The notes: generated by a model from the sequence alone, not told the origin. A stretch of DNA of 64,000 nt from Pseudoroseomonas aestuarii (GCF_042651065.1 NZ_JBHSCH010000019.1:1-64000); one strand, 5' to 3'; counted from the first letter of the stretch, positions 15,275 to 24,121 are shown. Program-made: numbers and translations.

Positions 15275-16255
15275 ATGTCCACATGCCGCGTTGCCCGCAT
15301 CGCCGAGTTCGGCCCGCCCGAGGTCCTGCGCGTGGCGGCGGAGGCGCTGCCGCCGCCCGCCCCGGGCGAGGCGCAGCTCCGCCAGACGGCGATCGGCTTC
15401 AACTTCATCGACATCTACCAGCGCCGCGGCGTCTATCCGCTGCCCCTGCCGACCGGCCTCGGCTTCGAGGCGGCGGGGGTGGTCGAGGCTGTGGGCGAGG
15501 GCGTCTCCGACGTGAAGCCCGGCGACCGGGTGGCCTACATGAATGCCGGCCCCGGCGCCTATGCCGACCGGCGCAACGTGGCCGCTGACAAGCTGGTGCC
15601 GTTGCCGGACACCGTGCCGGACGAGGCGGCGGCGACGCTGCTCTTCAAGGGGCTGACGGCGCAGTACCTGCTGCGCCGCACCCATGCCGTGCAGCCCGGC
15701 GACCTGCTGCTGGTGCATTCGGCGGCGGGCGGCGTGGGGCAGATCCTGACGCGCTGGGCGGTGGCGCTGGGCGCCACGGTCATCGGCACCACCGGCTCGC
15801 CCGGCAAGCGCGGGGCGGCGCTGGCCGCCGGCTGCGCCGCGGTGATCGACCTCAACGACCCCGAATGGCCGGCGGCCTTCCTGGCGGCGACGGGCGGGCG
15901 CAAGGCACGGGTGGTGTACGACGCGGTGGGCCAGGACACGCTGCTGAAGTCGCTCGACTGCGCCGCGCCCTTCGGGCTGGTGGTGTGCTACGGCGCCGCC
16001 TCCGGCAAGGCGCCCGCCATCGACCCCGAGCTGCTGAACAAGAAGGGCTGCCTGTTCCTGACGCGCCCCTCGGTCTTCCCGCACAATGCCGACCCCGCCA
16101 CCTTCCGCGCCAATGCCGCCGACCTGTTCGACGCCATTGCGCGCGGGCATGTGACGGTGACGATCGGCGGCCGCTTCCGGCTCGACGACATCGCCGCGGC
16201 ACACCGCGCGGCGGAGGAGCGCCGCGTGGAGGGGGCCATCCTGATCACGCCCTAG
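15275..16255 (+). CDS. NADPH:quinone oxidoreductase, zinc-free MDR family
   Basis: 326-residue medium-chain dehydrogenase/reductase of the QOR (zeta-crystallin) type. It shows GFNFIDIYQRRGVYPLPLP, GFEAAGVVEAVG, the KGLTAQYLLRR segment and the nucleotide-binding HSAAGGVGQ. The Cys and His ligands of zinc-dependent relatives are missing. It reduces quinones or enones with NADPH in the cytoplasm. Both ATG 15275 and ATG 15245 are in frame; the later one matches the family N-terminus. Divergence from an ArsR-type repressor suggests induction by a reactive compound. Confidence 0.9.
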   Translation: MSTCRVARIAEFGPPEVLRVAAEALPPPAPGEAQLRQTAIGFNFIDIYQRRGVYPLPLPTGLGFEAAGVVEAVGEGVSDVKPGDRVAYMNAGPGAYADRRNVAADKLVPLPDTVPDEAAATLLFKGLTAQYLLRRTHAVQPGDLLLVHSAAGGVGQILTRWAVALGATVIGTTGSPGKRGAALAAGCAAVIDLNDPEWPAAFLAATGGRKARVVYDAVGQDTLLKSLDCAAPFGLVVCYGAASGKAPAIDPELLNKKGCLFLTRPSVFPHNADPATFRANAADLFDAIARGHVTVTIGGRFRLDDIAAAHRAAEERRVEGAILITP

Positions 16256-16305
16256 CCCGGGGCAGACCGGCGGCGGTCAGGCTCCGGGACGCCGCGTGGC
16301 GGCCC

Positions 16306-17535
16306 TCAGTCCCGCCGTCGCGTGGCGCCGAGGAACAGCACGGTGCCGAGCAGCACCATGGCGCCGAGGAAGCCGATGGCCATGCCCACCCCGCCCGCCG
16401 CCGCCACCGGCCCGGTGGCCGCCTGCAGCACGGCGGCGCCGGCGAAGAAGGAGAGGTTGACCGCCGAGAGCGCCTTGCCCGCCTCCTCCGGCGGCACGGC
16501 GGCGCGCGTCATGGCGAAGATCAGCGGCTGGATGGCGATGGCCAGGCCGAAGGCGAAGAGCAGCGCCGCATCGGCGGAGACGGGCAGCACCGGCACCCCG
16601 GCGAGGCGGGAGAGCCAGCCCCCCGGCCCGCCGCCGGCCACCAGCAGCAGCGCCAGCCCGGCCACGGCGTGCCCGGCCGCCAGCAGGGCGCGGCGGCGGC
16701 CCAGGCGCCGGTCCAGCACCCCGGCCGCGACGGGCCCCGCGATCAGCGCCAGGGTCAGCAGCAGCAGCACATGGCCAGCCTCGATGCGGGTGAGGCCCTT
16801 CACCTCCATCAGCCACGGCCCGCCCCACAGCCCGCGCACGCCGATGACCACGGCGAAGGAGGCGAAGGCCAGCAGCACCATGCCACGCAGCTTCGCGCCC
16901 GCGCCGAGGCGCAGCACCCGCTTTGCGTCGGCCAGCAGGCCGGGGTGGGGGCCGGGGTTGGGCTGCGGCGCCGGCACGGCGCGCGCCACCAGCGCCGCCA
17001 CGCCGATGGCCAGCGCGCCCGAGACCCAGAAGCCGGCGCGCCAGCCCTGCTGCTCCACCAGCCAGGCCAGCGGGCTGGCCGAGAGCAGCATGCCGACATT
17101 GCCCACCCCCTGGATCAGCCCCGACCACAGGCCGAACTTGGCGGGCGTCAGCAGCTTGGCGGCCAGCGTCATCGGGCAGAGCAGCATGCCGGAGCAGCCG
17201 AGGCCGAGCACCACCTGCGCCAGCAGGAAGCCGCCCGGCCCCCCGGCCAGCGCCGCCAGCACCGTGCCCGCCGCCACCAGCGCCAGCAGCGCCAGCGAGA
17301 CGGGGCGCACGCCGAAGCGGTCCAGCGCCACGCCGAGCGGGATCTGCCCGGCGGCGAAGGCGAAGTGGTAGGCGCCGGTGAGGCTGGCCAGCCCCTCGGC
17401 CGAGACGCCGAGGTCGAGCGCCAGCACGTCGGCCGAGATGGCGGGCAGGGTGCGCACCAGGTTCGAGATCATGTGCCCGAAGCCCAGCACCAGCAGCGGC
17501 GCCACGAAGGCGGCCGATCCCTCACGGGTGTTCAT
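16306..17535 (-). CDS. MFS transporter
   Basis: 409-residue major facilitator permease with twelve predicted helices. The conserved loop between helices 2 and 3 appears as PLGVALDRFGVRP, and a second, more degenerate version follows helix 8 (GVLDRRLGRRRA). The substrate is unknown. The next gene on the strand, over 100 bp upstream, is another MFS carrier of different sequence, so the pair is not a recent duplicate. Confidence 0.85.
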   Translation of the reverse strand: MNTREGSAAFVAPLLVLGFGHMISNLVRTLPAISADVLALDLGVSAEGLASLTGAYHFAFAAGQIPLGVALDRFGVRPVSLALLALVAAGTVLAALAGGPGGFLLAQVVLGLGCSGMLLCPMTLAAKLLTPAKFGLWSGLIQGVGNVGMLLSASPLAWLVEQQGWRAGFWVSGALAIGVAALVARAVPAPQPNPGPHPGLLADAKRVLRLGAGAKLRGMVLLAFASFAVVIGVRGLWGGPWLMEVKGLTRIEAGHVLLLLTLALIAGPVAAGVLDRRLGRRRALLAAGHAVAGLALLLVAGGGPGGWLSRLAGVPVLPVSADAALLFAFGLAIAIQPLIFAMTRAAVPPEEAGKALSAVNLSFFAGAAVLQAATGPVAAAGGVGMAIGFLGAMVLLGTVLFLGATRRRD

Positions 17536-17605
17536 GCGTCTGTCCGTCCCATCCCTGGGGGAAGGGTTTGGCGCAGCCGGCGGCCTTCGTAAACTCGAAG
17601 AAAAA

Positions 17606-17641
17606 AGAAGGGGGTCCGGGGGAATTCCTTCCCCCGGCCTT
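17606..17641 (-). repeat. Dispersed hairpin element, copy 1
   Basis: The element contains CCGGGGGAA-TTCC-TTCCCCCGG (17616-17637), a 9-bp stem with a 4-nt loop, preceded on the left by AGAAGGGGGT. It abuts the stop of the MFS gene at 17642 and so lies at a gene 3' end. The same element recurs at 51764-51803, and in the opposite orientation with a paired base change at 43756-43799. Terminator or REP-like function is inferred. Confidence 0.75.
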
Positions 17642-18886
17642 CTAGTTCCTGGCGCTGCCCCCCAGCGCCGCGCGGCACCACAGCGTCAGCCCCACCATGG
17701 CGATGGCGGCCAGCAGGAAGGCGCCGGTGTAGCCGCTGCGCGCCAGCAGCGCGCCGAAGCAGACCGAGCCCACGCCCTGCCCCAGGAACAGCGCCATGGC
17801 GAAGGCGGAGACGGCGGTGGCGCGGGCTTCCGGCAGGGCTTCGGTGCTGCGCGCCTGGAGCACGCCGTGGAAGCTGAAGAAGAACAGCCCGAGCAGCGCC
17901 TGCATGGCCGCCACCAGCGGCCAGGACGGGGCCAGCGCCAGCACCGCCAGCGCCGCGGACAGCAGCAGCCCGCCGCCCAGCATCAGCCGCGTCTCGCCGA
18001 AGCGGCCGAGCAGCCGCCGCGCCGCGCGGGTGTAGGCCAGGGCGCCGAGGCCGAATCCCGCCACCACCAGCCCGGCCTGCCAGGGTTCCAGGTGGAAATC
18101 CTGGATCAGGTAGGAGCCGATGAAGGGGAAGGCGCCGCCGAACAGCAGCAGCCCGTCGAGGAAGGCGGCCAGCAGCAGCAGGCGCGCGGCGCGGCGGCTG
18201 AGCAGCTCGGCATAGCTGGCGAAGCCGAGGCGGCCGGAGCCGGCCGGCTGGCCGCGCCACAGCCGCCCCCCCAGCGTGGCGGCGATGGCCGCCGCCGTCA
18301 GCAGCGACACCGAGGCGGTGACGAGGAACACCGCCCGCCAGCCGAAGGCCTGGCCGATGCTGCCCGAGATGGGGCCGGTGAGGAGCTGGGCCATGACCAT
18401 GCCGGTGAGGAAGCGGCTGATGGTGGCCTGCCGCTCCTGGTAGGGCACGTTGTCGCCGATCCAGGCCAAAGCGAGGGGGATGATGGCGCCGCCGGCCGCG
18501 CCGGTGGCGGCGCGCAGCGCCAGCATCTGGCCGAGCGACCCGGCCAGCGCGCAGGCCGCCATGGCCACGCCATAGGCGATGAGGCCGAGGGTCAGCACGC
18601 GCAGCTTGCCGAAGCGGTCGCCGAGCGGGCCGAGCACCACCTGGCAGAGGCCGTAGGGCAGGGCGAAGGCGGTGATCAGCACCGCCACCTCGGCCACGGT
18701 GCTGTGCAGGTCGCGCGCCACGAGCGGCAGCAGCGGGTCCAGCAGCCGCATGCCGCAGCCGGTGGCGAAGGCCGCCGCCGCCAGCAGCGGCAGGATGGCC
18801 AGCGGTGGCTTCGCCGCCCCTGGCTTGCTCACTTCTGGCGTGCTCACCCCTGGCGTGCTGCCGCCGGGGGCCTCGGCCGTGCTCAC
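17642..18886 (-). CDS. MFS transporter
   Basis: 414-residue carrier of the major facilitator superfamily with twelve helices after a Pro/Ser/Thr-rich leader of about 25 residues. The helix 2-3 loop is GPLGDRFGKLRV. LALRAATGAAGGAIIPLALAW resembles helix 4-5 of drug or metabolite exporters. Its start overlaps the rlmN stop by 4 bp, so it is translated from the same message as rlmN. The exported compound is unknown. Confidence 0.83.
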   Translation of the reverse strand: MSTAEAPGGSTPGVSTPEVSKPGAAKPPLAILPLLAAAAFATGCGMRLLDPLLPLVARDLHSTVAEVAVLITAFALPYGLCQVVLGPLGDRFGKLRVLTLGLIAYGVAMAACALAGSLGQMLALRAATGAAGGAIIPLALAWIGDNVPYQERQATISRFLTGMVMAQLLTGPISGSIGQAFGWRAVFLVTASVSLLTAAAIAATLGGRLWRGQPAGSGRLGFASYAELLSRRAARLLLLAAFLDGLLLFGGAFPFIGSYLIQDFHLEPWQAGLVVAGFGLGALAYTRAARRLLGRFGETRLMLGGGLLLSAALAVLALAPSWPLVAAMQALLGLFFFSFHGVLQARSTEALPEARATAVSAFAMALFLGQGVGSVCFGALLARSGYTGAFLLAAIAMVGLTLWCRAALGGSARN

Positions 18887-20151
18887 GCGGCGTCGGCCGC
18901 GCGGGGGCGCGGGGCGGCGAGCTCCGCCCCCTCGTTGCGGCGCGCCGGGCGGGCGCGCTCGCTCTCGGTCTTGAGCTGGCCGCAGGCGGCCAGGATGTCC
19001 CGCCCGCGCGGGGTGCGGATGGGGGCCGAGTAGCCGGCCTCCATGACGATCCGCCCGAAGCGGTGGATGGCGTTGTTCGACGAGGTCTCGTAGGGGCTGC
19101 CGGGCCAGGGGTTGAACGGGATCAGGTTCACCTTGGCCGGGATGCCCTTGAGCAGCCGCACCAGCTCCCGCGCATCGGCCTCCGAATCGTTCACGCCCTT
19201 CAGCATGACGTATTCGAAGGTGATGCGCCGGGCGTTGGAGGCGCCGGGGTAGCGGCGGCAGGCCGCCATCAGCTCCTCGATCGGGTATTTCCGGTTCAGC
19301 GGCACGATCTCGTCGCGGATGTCGTTGCGCACCGCGTGCAGCGAGACGGCGAGGCCGACGCCGAGCTCCGCGCCGCAGCGGTCCATCATCGGCACCACGC
19401 CGGAGGTGGAGAGGGTGATGCGACGGCGGGAGAGGGCGATGCCCTCGCCATCCATGATGATGCGCATCGCCTTGGCGACGTTCTCGTAGTTATAGAGCGG
19501 CTCGCCCATGCCCATGATGACGATGGTGGAGAGCAGGCGCGGCGTGCCGTCGGTCGGGCTCGGCCACTCGCCGTAGCTGTCGCGCGCCGCCATGAACTGG
19601 CCGACGATCTCGGCCGCGCCCAGGTTGCGCACCAGCTTCTGCGTGCCGGTGTGGCAGAAGCGGCAGGAGAGGGTGCAGCCCACCTGGGTCGAGACGCAGA
19701 CCGCGCCGCGGTCCTCCTGCTGGTCCGGGATGTAGACGGTCTCGACCTTCTGCCCGTCGCGGAAGGCGAAGAGGAACTTGCGGGTGCCGTCCTCGCTGGT
19801 CTGCTCGGTGTCCACGCCGGGGCGGCCGATGACGAAGCGCTCGGCGAGCTTGCCCTGCATCGCCTTGGCGATGGAGGGCATCTTCCCGAAATCGGTCACG
19901 CCCTGGTGGTAGATCCAGTGCCAGAGCTGCTTGGCGCGGAAGGGCTTCTCGCCCATGGCCACCATCTCGGCCACCAGCTCCTCGCGCGAGAGGCCGACGA
20001 GGTCGCGCCGGCCGTCCGGCAGCGTGGCGGCGGGCGGCGCGAACAGCGCGGCCTTGGCCAGGATGCGGCCGCGCTCGGCCTCGCTCAGGTCGGCCCCGGT
20101 CAGGTCGGCTGCGGTCGGCTCGGGGGTGGCAAGGCTGGCGGTCTGGGTCAT
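18883..20151 (-). CDS. rlmN: 23S rRNA (adenine2503-C2)/tRNA adenine37 methyltransferase
   Basis: 422-residue radical-SAM enzyme that methylates C2 of A2503 in 23S rRNA and of A37 in some tRNAs, aiding translational fidelity. The cluster motif is CTLSCRFC (C-x3-C-x2-C), preceded by VCVSTQVG. MGMGEPLYNYENV and STSGVVPMM are the usual SAM-pocket segments. The second-domain Cys pair of the mechanism is expected at VCVSTQ and in the ILAACGQL segment near the C-terminus. The N-terminal ~40 residues are longer than in Escherichia coli. The alanine-rich tail is also extra. Confidence 0.95.
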   Translation of the reverse strand: MTQTASLATPEPTAADLTGADLSEAERGRILAKAALFAPPAATLPDGRRDLVGLSREELVAEMVAMGEKPFRAKQLWHWIYHQGVTDFGKMPSIAKAMQGKLAERFVIGRPGVDTEQTSEDGTRKFLFAFRDGQKVETVYIPDQQEDRGAVCVSTQVGCTLSCRFCHTGTQKLVRNLGAAEIVGQFMAARDSYGEWPSPTDGTPRLLSTIVIMGMGEPLYNYENVAKAMRIIMDGEGIALSRRRITLSTSGVVPMMDRCGAELGVGLAVSLHAVRNDIRDEIVPLNRKYPIEELMAACRRYPGASNARRITFEYVMLKGVNDSEADARELVRLLKGIPAKVNLIPFNPWPGSPYETSSNNAIHRFGRIVMEAGYSAPIRTPRGRDILAACGQLKTESERARPARRNEGAELAAPRPRAADAA

Positions 20152-20159
20152 GGTGCTTT

Positions 20160-20687
20160 CTACCGGCGGCCGGCCGGACATTCCTTGCTGATGGCCTCGT
20201 AGGCCGCGGTGAAGCCGGAGAGGGAGAAGGTGTCGCTGGTGGTGCCGCGGCCCTGCGCGCCGGGGCCCTTGGCCACGGCCTGGGCGCCGGCGCGGAAGGC
20301 GGCCACGGCCTTGGCGCCCTCGCGCGCGAAGGCGTTGTCCTGCGCCGTGTAGAAATCCAGCTCGGTGCTGCCCACCGTCACCGTCACCTCGGCGTTGCGG
20401 GGGTAGCTGTGGCCGGCGCGCAGCGCCACCTGGTCGCGCCCCTGCGGCCGGTGCGTCACCGTCAGGATGGCGGCCTGGCGGTTCTCGGCGCGGGCGAAGG
20501 CGTAGCAGACCTTCTGCTTGCCTTCCTGGTGCGTCGCCGCCGTCCAGTCCTGGAAGGTGCCGAGCGCCTGCGGGCGCTGGGCCTGCTGGGCTTGGGCGGG
20601 AGAGGCGGCGCCGAGCCACAGGGCCGCGGCAGCCAGCGGGGCGGCGCCGGCGGCGCCAGACAGCAGGAGGGAGAGGAGGCGGTTCAT
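20160..20687 (-). CDS. IalB-family periplasmic protein
   Basis: 175-residue protein with a signal peptide (cleavage probably after SPAQA). It resembles the invasion-associated locus B family: FQDWTAAT near the start, VCYAFARAEN, LTVTHRPQGRDQVALRAGHSY, and the C-terminal DTFSLSGFTAAYEAI. In Bartonella IalB is linked to erythrocyte entry, but the family is widespread in free-living alphaproteobacteria, where its role is unknown. It lies only 8 bp upstream of rlmN on the same strand, so the two are probably co-transcribed. Confidence 0.78.
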   Translation of the reverse strand: MNRLLSLLLSGAAGAAPLAAAALWLGAASPAQAQQAQRPQALGTFQDWTAATHQEGKQKVCYAFARAENRQAAILTVTHRPQGRDQVALRAGHSYPRNAEVTVTVGSTELDFYTAQDNAFAREGAKAVAAFRAGAQAVAKGPGAQGRGTTSDTFSLSGFTAAYEAISKECPAGRR

Positions 20688-20791
20688 GTGCCCCAGATAA
20701 GGTCTCCGGCCCGGATGCCGCAACCGCGCAAAGCCCGCATCCGGTGCGCTTGCGTTGCAGATGTGATGCCCGGCTGCGCGGTGCCGCCGCC

Positions 20792-21754
20792 TCACCCCGC
20801 TCCGGAGCGTGCCGGGGCGGCGGGCGGCCACGGCACCTTGTCGGCGTAGTTGCAATGCGCGCGCGCCACGCAGTGCCAGCATTCCGGCAGCCGCGCCTTG
20901 CAGATGTAGCGCCCGTGCAGGATCAGCCAGTGGTGCGCGTCGCGCAGCAGCTCGGGCGGCACGCGCTTCATGAGCTCCTCCTCCACCGCGCGCGGCGTCC
21001 GGCCCGGCGCCAGGCCGGTGCGGTTGCCGAGGCGGAAGATGTGCGTGTCCACCGCCATCGCCTCCTCGCCGAAGGCCACGTTGAGCACCACATTGGCGGT
21101 CTTGCGGCCGACTCCGGCCAGCGCCTCCAGCGCCGCCCGCTCGGCCGGCACCTCCCCGCCATGCCGCTCCAGCAATTGCTGGGACAGCCTGATGACGTTG
21201 CGCGCCTTGGCCTTCCACAGCCCGATGCGGCGGATATGCGCGCCCACCCCTTCCTCGCCCAGCGCCAGCATGGCGGCGGGGGTGTCGGCCACCTGGAACA
21301 GCGTGGCGGTCGCCTTGTTCACCGAGACGTCGGTGGCCTGGGCGGAGAGCGCCACCGCCACCAGCAGCGTGTAGGGCGAGGTGTAGTGCAGCTCGGTGCG
21401 CGGCGCCGGGTTGGCCTCGGCCAGGGCGCGGACGAAGGCGGCGGCCTGCGCCGCGGACATGCGGCGGGCGCGGCGCGGCGCCTCGGCCGTGCCGTGCAGC
21501 GGGCGTTTCGCGGCGGCGCGGCGGAGGGTGGCGGCGGGCACGGCCCCGGACTGTGGTGCGCCGGGCTGTGGCTCCCCGGGCTGTGGCTCTCCGGGCAGGG
21601 ACGTCTCCGTTGCGGGTGCCTCGGAAACAAGCGTCCCGGAAGCGGCGGCCTCGGAAGCGGGCGCCCCGGGAGCAGGGGCCTCGGGAGCAGGGACCTCGGG
21701 AGCAGGGACCTGGGGCGGCACGGCGGCGCGGCGGGGGCGGGCGGGCGGCTTCAT
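20792..21754 (-). CDS. nth: Endonuclease III (base-excision DNA glycosylase/AP lyase)
   Basis: About 320 residues; the C-terminal 210 are a complete endonuclease III. The helix-hairpin-helix LAGVGRKTANVVLNVAFG contains the catalytic Lys, VDTHIFRLGNR the catalytic Asp, and the 4Fe-4S motif C-x6-C-x2-C-x5-C ends the protein (CKARLPECWHC and HC). It removes oxidised pyrimidines and cleaves abasic sites. The N-terminal ~100 residues are an Ala/Pro/Glu-rich low-complexity tail not found in the bacterial norm. In-frame ATGs at 21754, 21766 and 21787 are all possible starts. Confidence 0.93.
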   Translation of the reverse strand: MKPPARPRRAAVPPQVPAPEVPAPEAPAPGAPASEAAASGTLVSEAPATETSLPGEPQPGEPQPGAPQSGAVPAATLRRAAAKRPLHGTAEAPRRARRMSAAQAAAFVRALAEANPAPRTELHYTSPYTLLVAVALSAQATDVSVNKATATLFQVADTPAAMLALGEEGVGAHIRRIGLWKAKARNVIRLSQQLLERHGGEVPAERAALEALAGVGRKTANVVLNVAFGEEAMAVDTHIFRLGNRTGLAPGRTPRAVEEELMKRVPPELLRDAHHWLILHGRYICKARLPECWHCVARAHCNYADKVPWPPAAPARSGAG

Positions 21755-21824
21755 GCGGTGTTCCATCAGAAGGGGTGCATATTCCATCTTCGCGAACCGC
21801 ACTCCCAGCCTATGTTTGGGCGCG

Positions 21825-22355
21825 ATGCCCGCAACCCCCGAGCCGATCCCCGCCGAGCCGGTCCTGTTCGAGGCGATCAGCACGCCGCCCCGCAGCTTCC
21901 GGCCGCGCGGCTTCGTGGTGATGCTGGGGCTCGGCCTGCTCTGGTCGCTCGGCGGCGGCATCGCCTTCGTGCTGATGGGCGCCTGGCCGGTGCTGCCCTT
22001 CCTGGGGCTGGAGGTGGCCGGCGCGCTGGCGCTGGTGGCGCTGCACCACCGCTGGTCGGGGCGGGCGCGGGAGGTGGTCTCGCTCACCCGGCAACACCTC
22101 CTGGTGCAGCGGCGCGACGGCACCGGCCGCTGGGAGCGCGCCGTGCTCGACCCCTACTGGGCGCGGGTGGAATGGAGCGAGCGGCAGGGGCTGGCGCTGG
22201 TGCAGCGCGGCCGCCGGGTGCCGATCGGGCGCTTCCTCTCGGAGGAGGAGCAGCAGGAGCTGGCCGCCGCCCTGCGCCGCGTGCTGGCCGAGTACCGCAC
22301 GCCGGTCTTCGACAACCCGCAGCTCCGCAAGGCGCGGCCTTACAAGCCAGAGTGA
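21825..22355 (+). CDS. DUF2244-family membrane protein
   Basis: 176-residue protein with two adjacent hydrophobic helices (GFVVMLGLGLLWSLGGGIAFVL and the following Leu/Val-rich stretch, about residues 30-75) and a soluble C-terminal half with WARVEWSERQGLALVQRGRRVPIGRFL. This is the DUF2244 architecture common in alphaproteobacteria, often beside nth or cytochrome oxidase genes. Function unknown. It is divergent from nth with less than 75 bp between the starts, so their promoters overlap. Confidence 0.8.
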   Translation: MPATPEPIPAEPVLFEAISTPPRSFRPRGFVVMLGLGLLWSLGGGIAFVLMGAWPVLPFLGLEVAGALALVALHHRWSGRAREVVSLTRQHLLVQRRDGTGRWERAVLDPYWARVEWSERQGLALVQRGRRVPIGRFLSEEEQQELAAALRRVLAEYRTPVFDNPQLRKARPYKPE

Positions 22356-22423
22356 TGCTGCGCTGCACAAGAAGCTGCTAGGATGGCGCACCAAGGGCCT
22401 TTCCCTTCTGGAGTGCCATTCCG

Positions 22424-22894
22424 ATGAACAATCCTTTCGCCCACGGCCAGCGCGCCGCCCGCCACGCCAATGCCGTGATGACCACGCTGGAGGCGGCGCG
22501 GCAGGTGATCGACCATCGCCTCTCGGCGGATGCGGCGCACCGGCGCGGCCCGGTGGCCACCCTGCTCGAGGTGGGGCGCATGGTGCCGGAGAAGATGCTG
22601 GCCTTCTCGGCGGGCGGCGCTGCGCTGGCGCAGGGCGGCATGGCGCTGGGCCAGCGCGCCCTGGAGTACAGCATGGCCGAGATGGAGGCCGCGCACCGCG
22701 CCACGCTGCGCGCGACCGGCACGCCCAACCCGCTGGCGGTGGCCGGCCTGCAGGCGGAATGGGCGATGGGCGCCATGAGCCGCGCCCAGGGCTTCGGCGC
22801 CGCCTGGACGGGGCTGTGCCTCTCCATGGCGGAGCAGGCGCTGCGGCCCGTCCACACCGCCGTGACGGAGAACCACCGCCGCCTGCGCGGCTGA
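22424..22894 (+). CDS. Phasin-like protein
   Basis: 156-residue, almost entirely helical protein rich in Ala, Met and Gln. It has the pattern of alphaproteobacterial phasins (an amphipathic MVPEKMLAFSAGGAAL segment in the middle and a final helix). Phasins coat polyhydroxyalkanoate granules. The start is supported by GGAG about 10 nt upstream. The upstream region 22356-22370 contains TGCTGCGCTGCACAA, reminiscent of the TGC-rich sites bound by PhaR near phasin genes. The assignment is by pattern only, as no unique motif exists. Confidence 0.5.
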   Translation: MNNPFAHGQRAARHANAVMTTLEAARQVIDHRLSADAAHRRGPVATLLEVGRMVPEKMLAFSAGGAALAQGGMALGQRALEYSMAEMEAAHRATLRATGTPNPLAVAGLQAEWAMGAMSRAQGFGAAWTGLCLSMAEQALRPVHTAVTENHRRLRG

Positions 22895-22985
22895 GGGTGG
22901 GGCGGCGCCCGCCCGCCGGCGTCGGCCGGGCGGGCCGGCCGGGGCGGGCCGCCGCCTGGTGCGGCGGGAGGGCGCCGGCCGGGGC

Positions 22986-23990
22986 TCAGCCCACCGGGCG
23001 CTCACTGTCCATGTGCGCCAGCTGCGATTCCGGGTAGCGCGCCCCGGCCGCCGCGCCGGGGGGCACCGCCGCCGCGATGGCGGCCAGCTCCGCCACGCCG
23101 GGCGCCAGGCCACAGGCACCCAGCGCCTCGGCCAGCCGGTCGCGCCGGCGGGCGCCGACCAGCGGCACGATGTCGGCGCCCTGCGCCGCCACCCAGGCGA
23201 TGGCGATCTGCGCCACACTGGCGCCGCGTGCCGCGGCCACGCCGCGCAGCGCCTCCACCAGGGCCAGGTTGTGCGCCAGGTTCCCGCCCTGGAAGCGCGG
23301 GCTCATGGCGCGGAAATCCCGCGCGCCGCCGCCATGGCCGGCCGACCAGTGGCCGCTCAGCAGCCCGCGCGAGAGCACCCCGTAGGCGGTGACGCCGATG
23401 CCGAGCGCCCGGCAGGCGGGCAGAATCTCCGCCTCGATCCCGCGCGAGAGCAGCGAGTACTCGATCTGCAGGTCGGCGATCGGGTGGGCGGCGGCGGCGC
23501 GGCGGAGGGTGGCGGCGCCGACCTCGGAGAGGCCGACATGGCGCACATGCCCGGCCCGCACCAGCTCGCCGATGGCGCCCACCGTCTCCTCGACCGGCAC
23601 GGCGGGGTCGAGCCGGGCGGGGCGGTAGATGTCGACATAATCGGTGCCCAGGCGCTGCAGCGTGTAGGCCAGGAAGTTGCGCACCGCCGCCGGGCGGGCG
23701 TCGTAGCCCGACCACTCACCGGCCGGGCCGCGCAGCGCGCCGAACTTGACGCTGATCACCAGATCCTCCCGGCGGTGGCGGCGCAGCGCCTCGCCGATCA
23801 GCATCTCGTTGTGGCCCATGCCGTAGAAATCGCCCGTGTCGAGCAGGGTGATGCCGGCCTCCACCGCGGCGTCGAGGGTGGCGAGGCTCTCGGCGCGGTC
23901 GGCGGGGCCGTAGAAGTCGGACATGCCCATGCAGCCAAGGCCGAGGGCGGAGACGGAGGGGCCGGTGCGGCCCAGGCGGTGGTGGTCCAT
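22986..23990 (-). CDS. Aldo/keto reductase with a replaced catalytic His
   Basis: 334-residue TIM-barrel oxidoreductase. It starts with LGRTGPSVSALGLGCMGMS. The catalytic Asp51, Tyr56 and Lys82 are present (LLDTGDFYG, SVKFG). At the position of the catalytic His in related enzymes (usually ..QHR..) it has PAR, so Ala replaces His at about residue 125. The rest (VPVEETVGAIGELV, HVGLSEV) is standard. It probably reduces aldehydes or ketones with NADPH, possibly with altered activity. It is divergent from a LysR regulator, its likely controller. Confidence 0.87.
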   Translation of the reverse strand: MDHHRLGRTGPSVSALGLGCMGMSDFYGPADRAESLATLDAAVEAGITLLDTGDFYGMGHNEMLIGEALRRHRREDLVISVKFGALRGPAGEWSGYDARPAAVRNFLAYTLQRLGTDYVDIYRPARLDPAVPVEETVGAIGELVRAGHVRHVGLSEVGAATLRRAAAAHPIADLQIEYSLLSRGIEAEILPACRALGIGVTAYGVLSRGLLSGHWSAGHGGGARDFRAMSPRFQGGNLAHNLALVEALRGVAAARGASVAQIAIAWVAAQGADIVPLVGARRRDRLAEALGACGLAPGVAELAAIAAAVPPGAAAGARYPESQLAHMDSERPVG

Positions 23991-24121
23991 GGCGGTGCCT
24001 TTCTGCGGGATGCCGCCCGGGGCGGAGGGCGTGGCCGGAGAATGGGCGCTGGGCGGCTGTGCGATAAGGCGGCATGATCCGCACGGGGCATGCGGCTCCG
24101 GCGAACAATCGGAGGCGCGCC

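Noticed and set aside
21550..21715. Candidate CRISPR or satellite in the nth N-terminus
   Set aside because: The repeats are degenerate short units of a coding low-complexity stretch with no spacer pattern.
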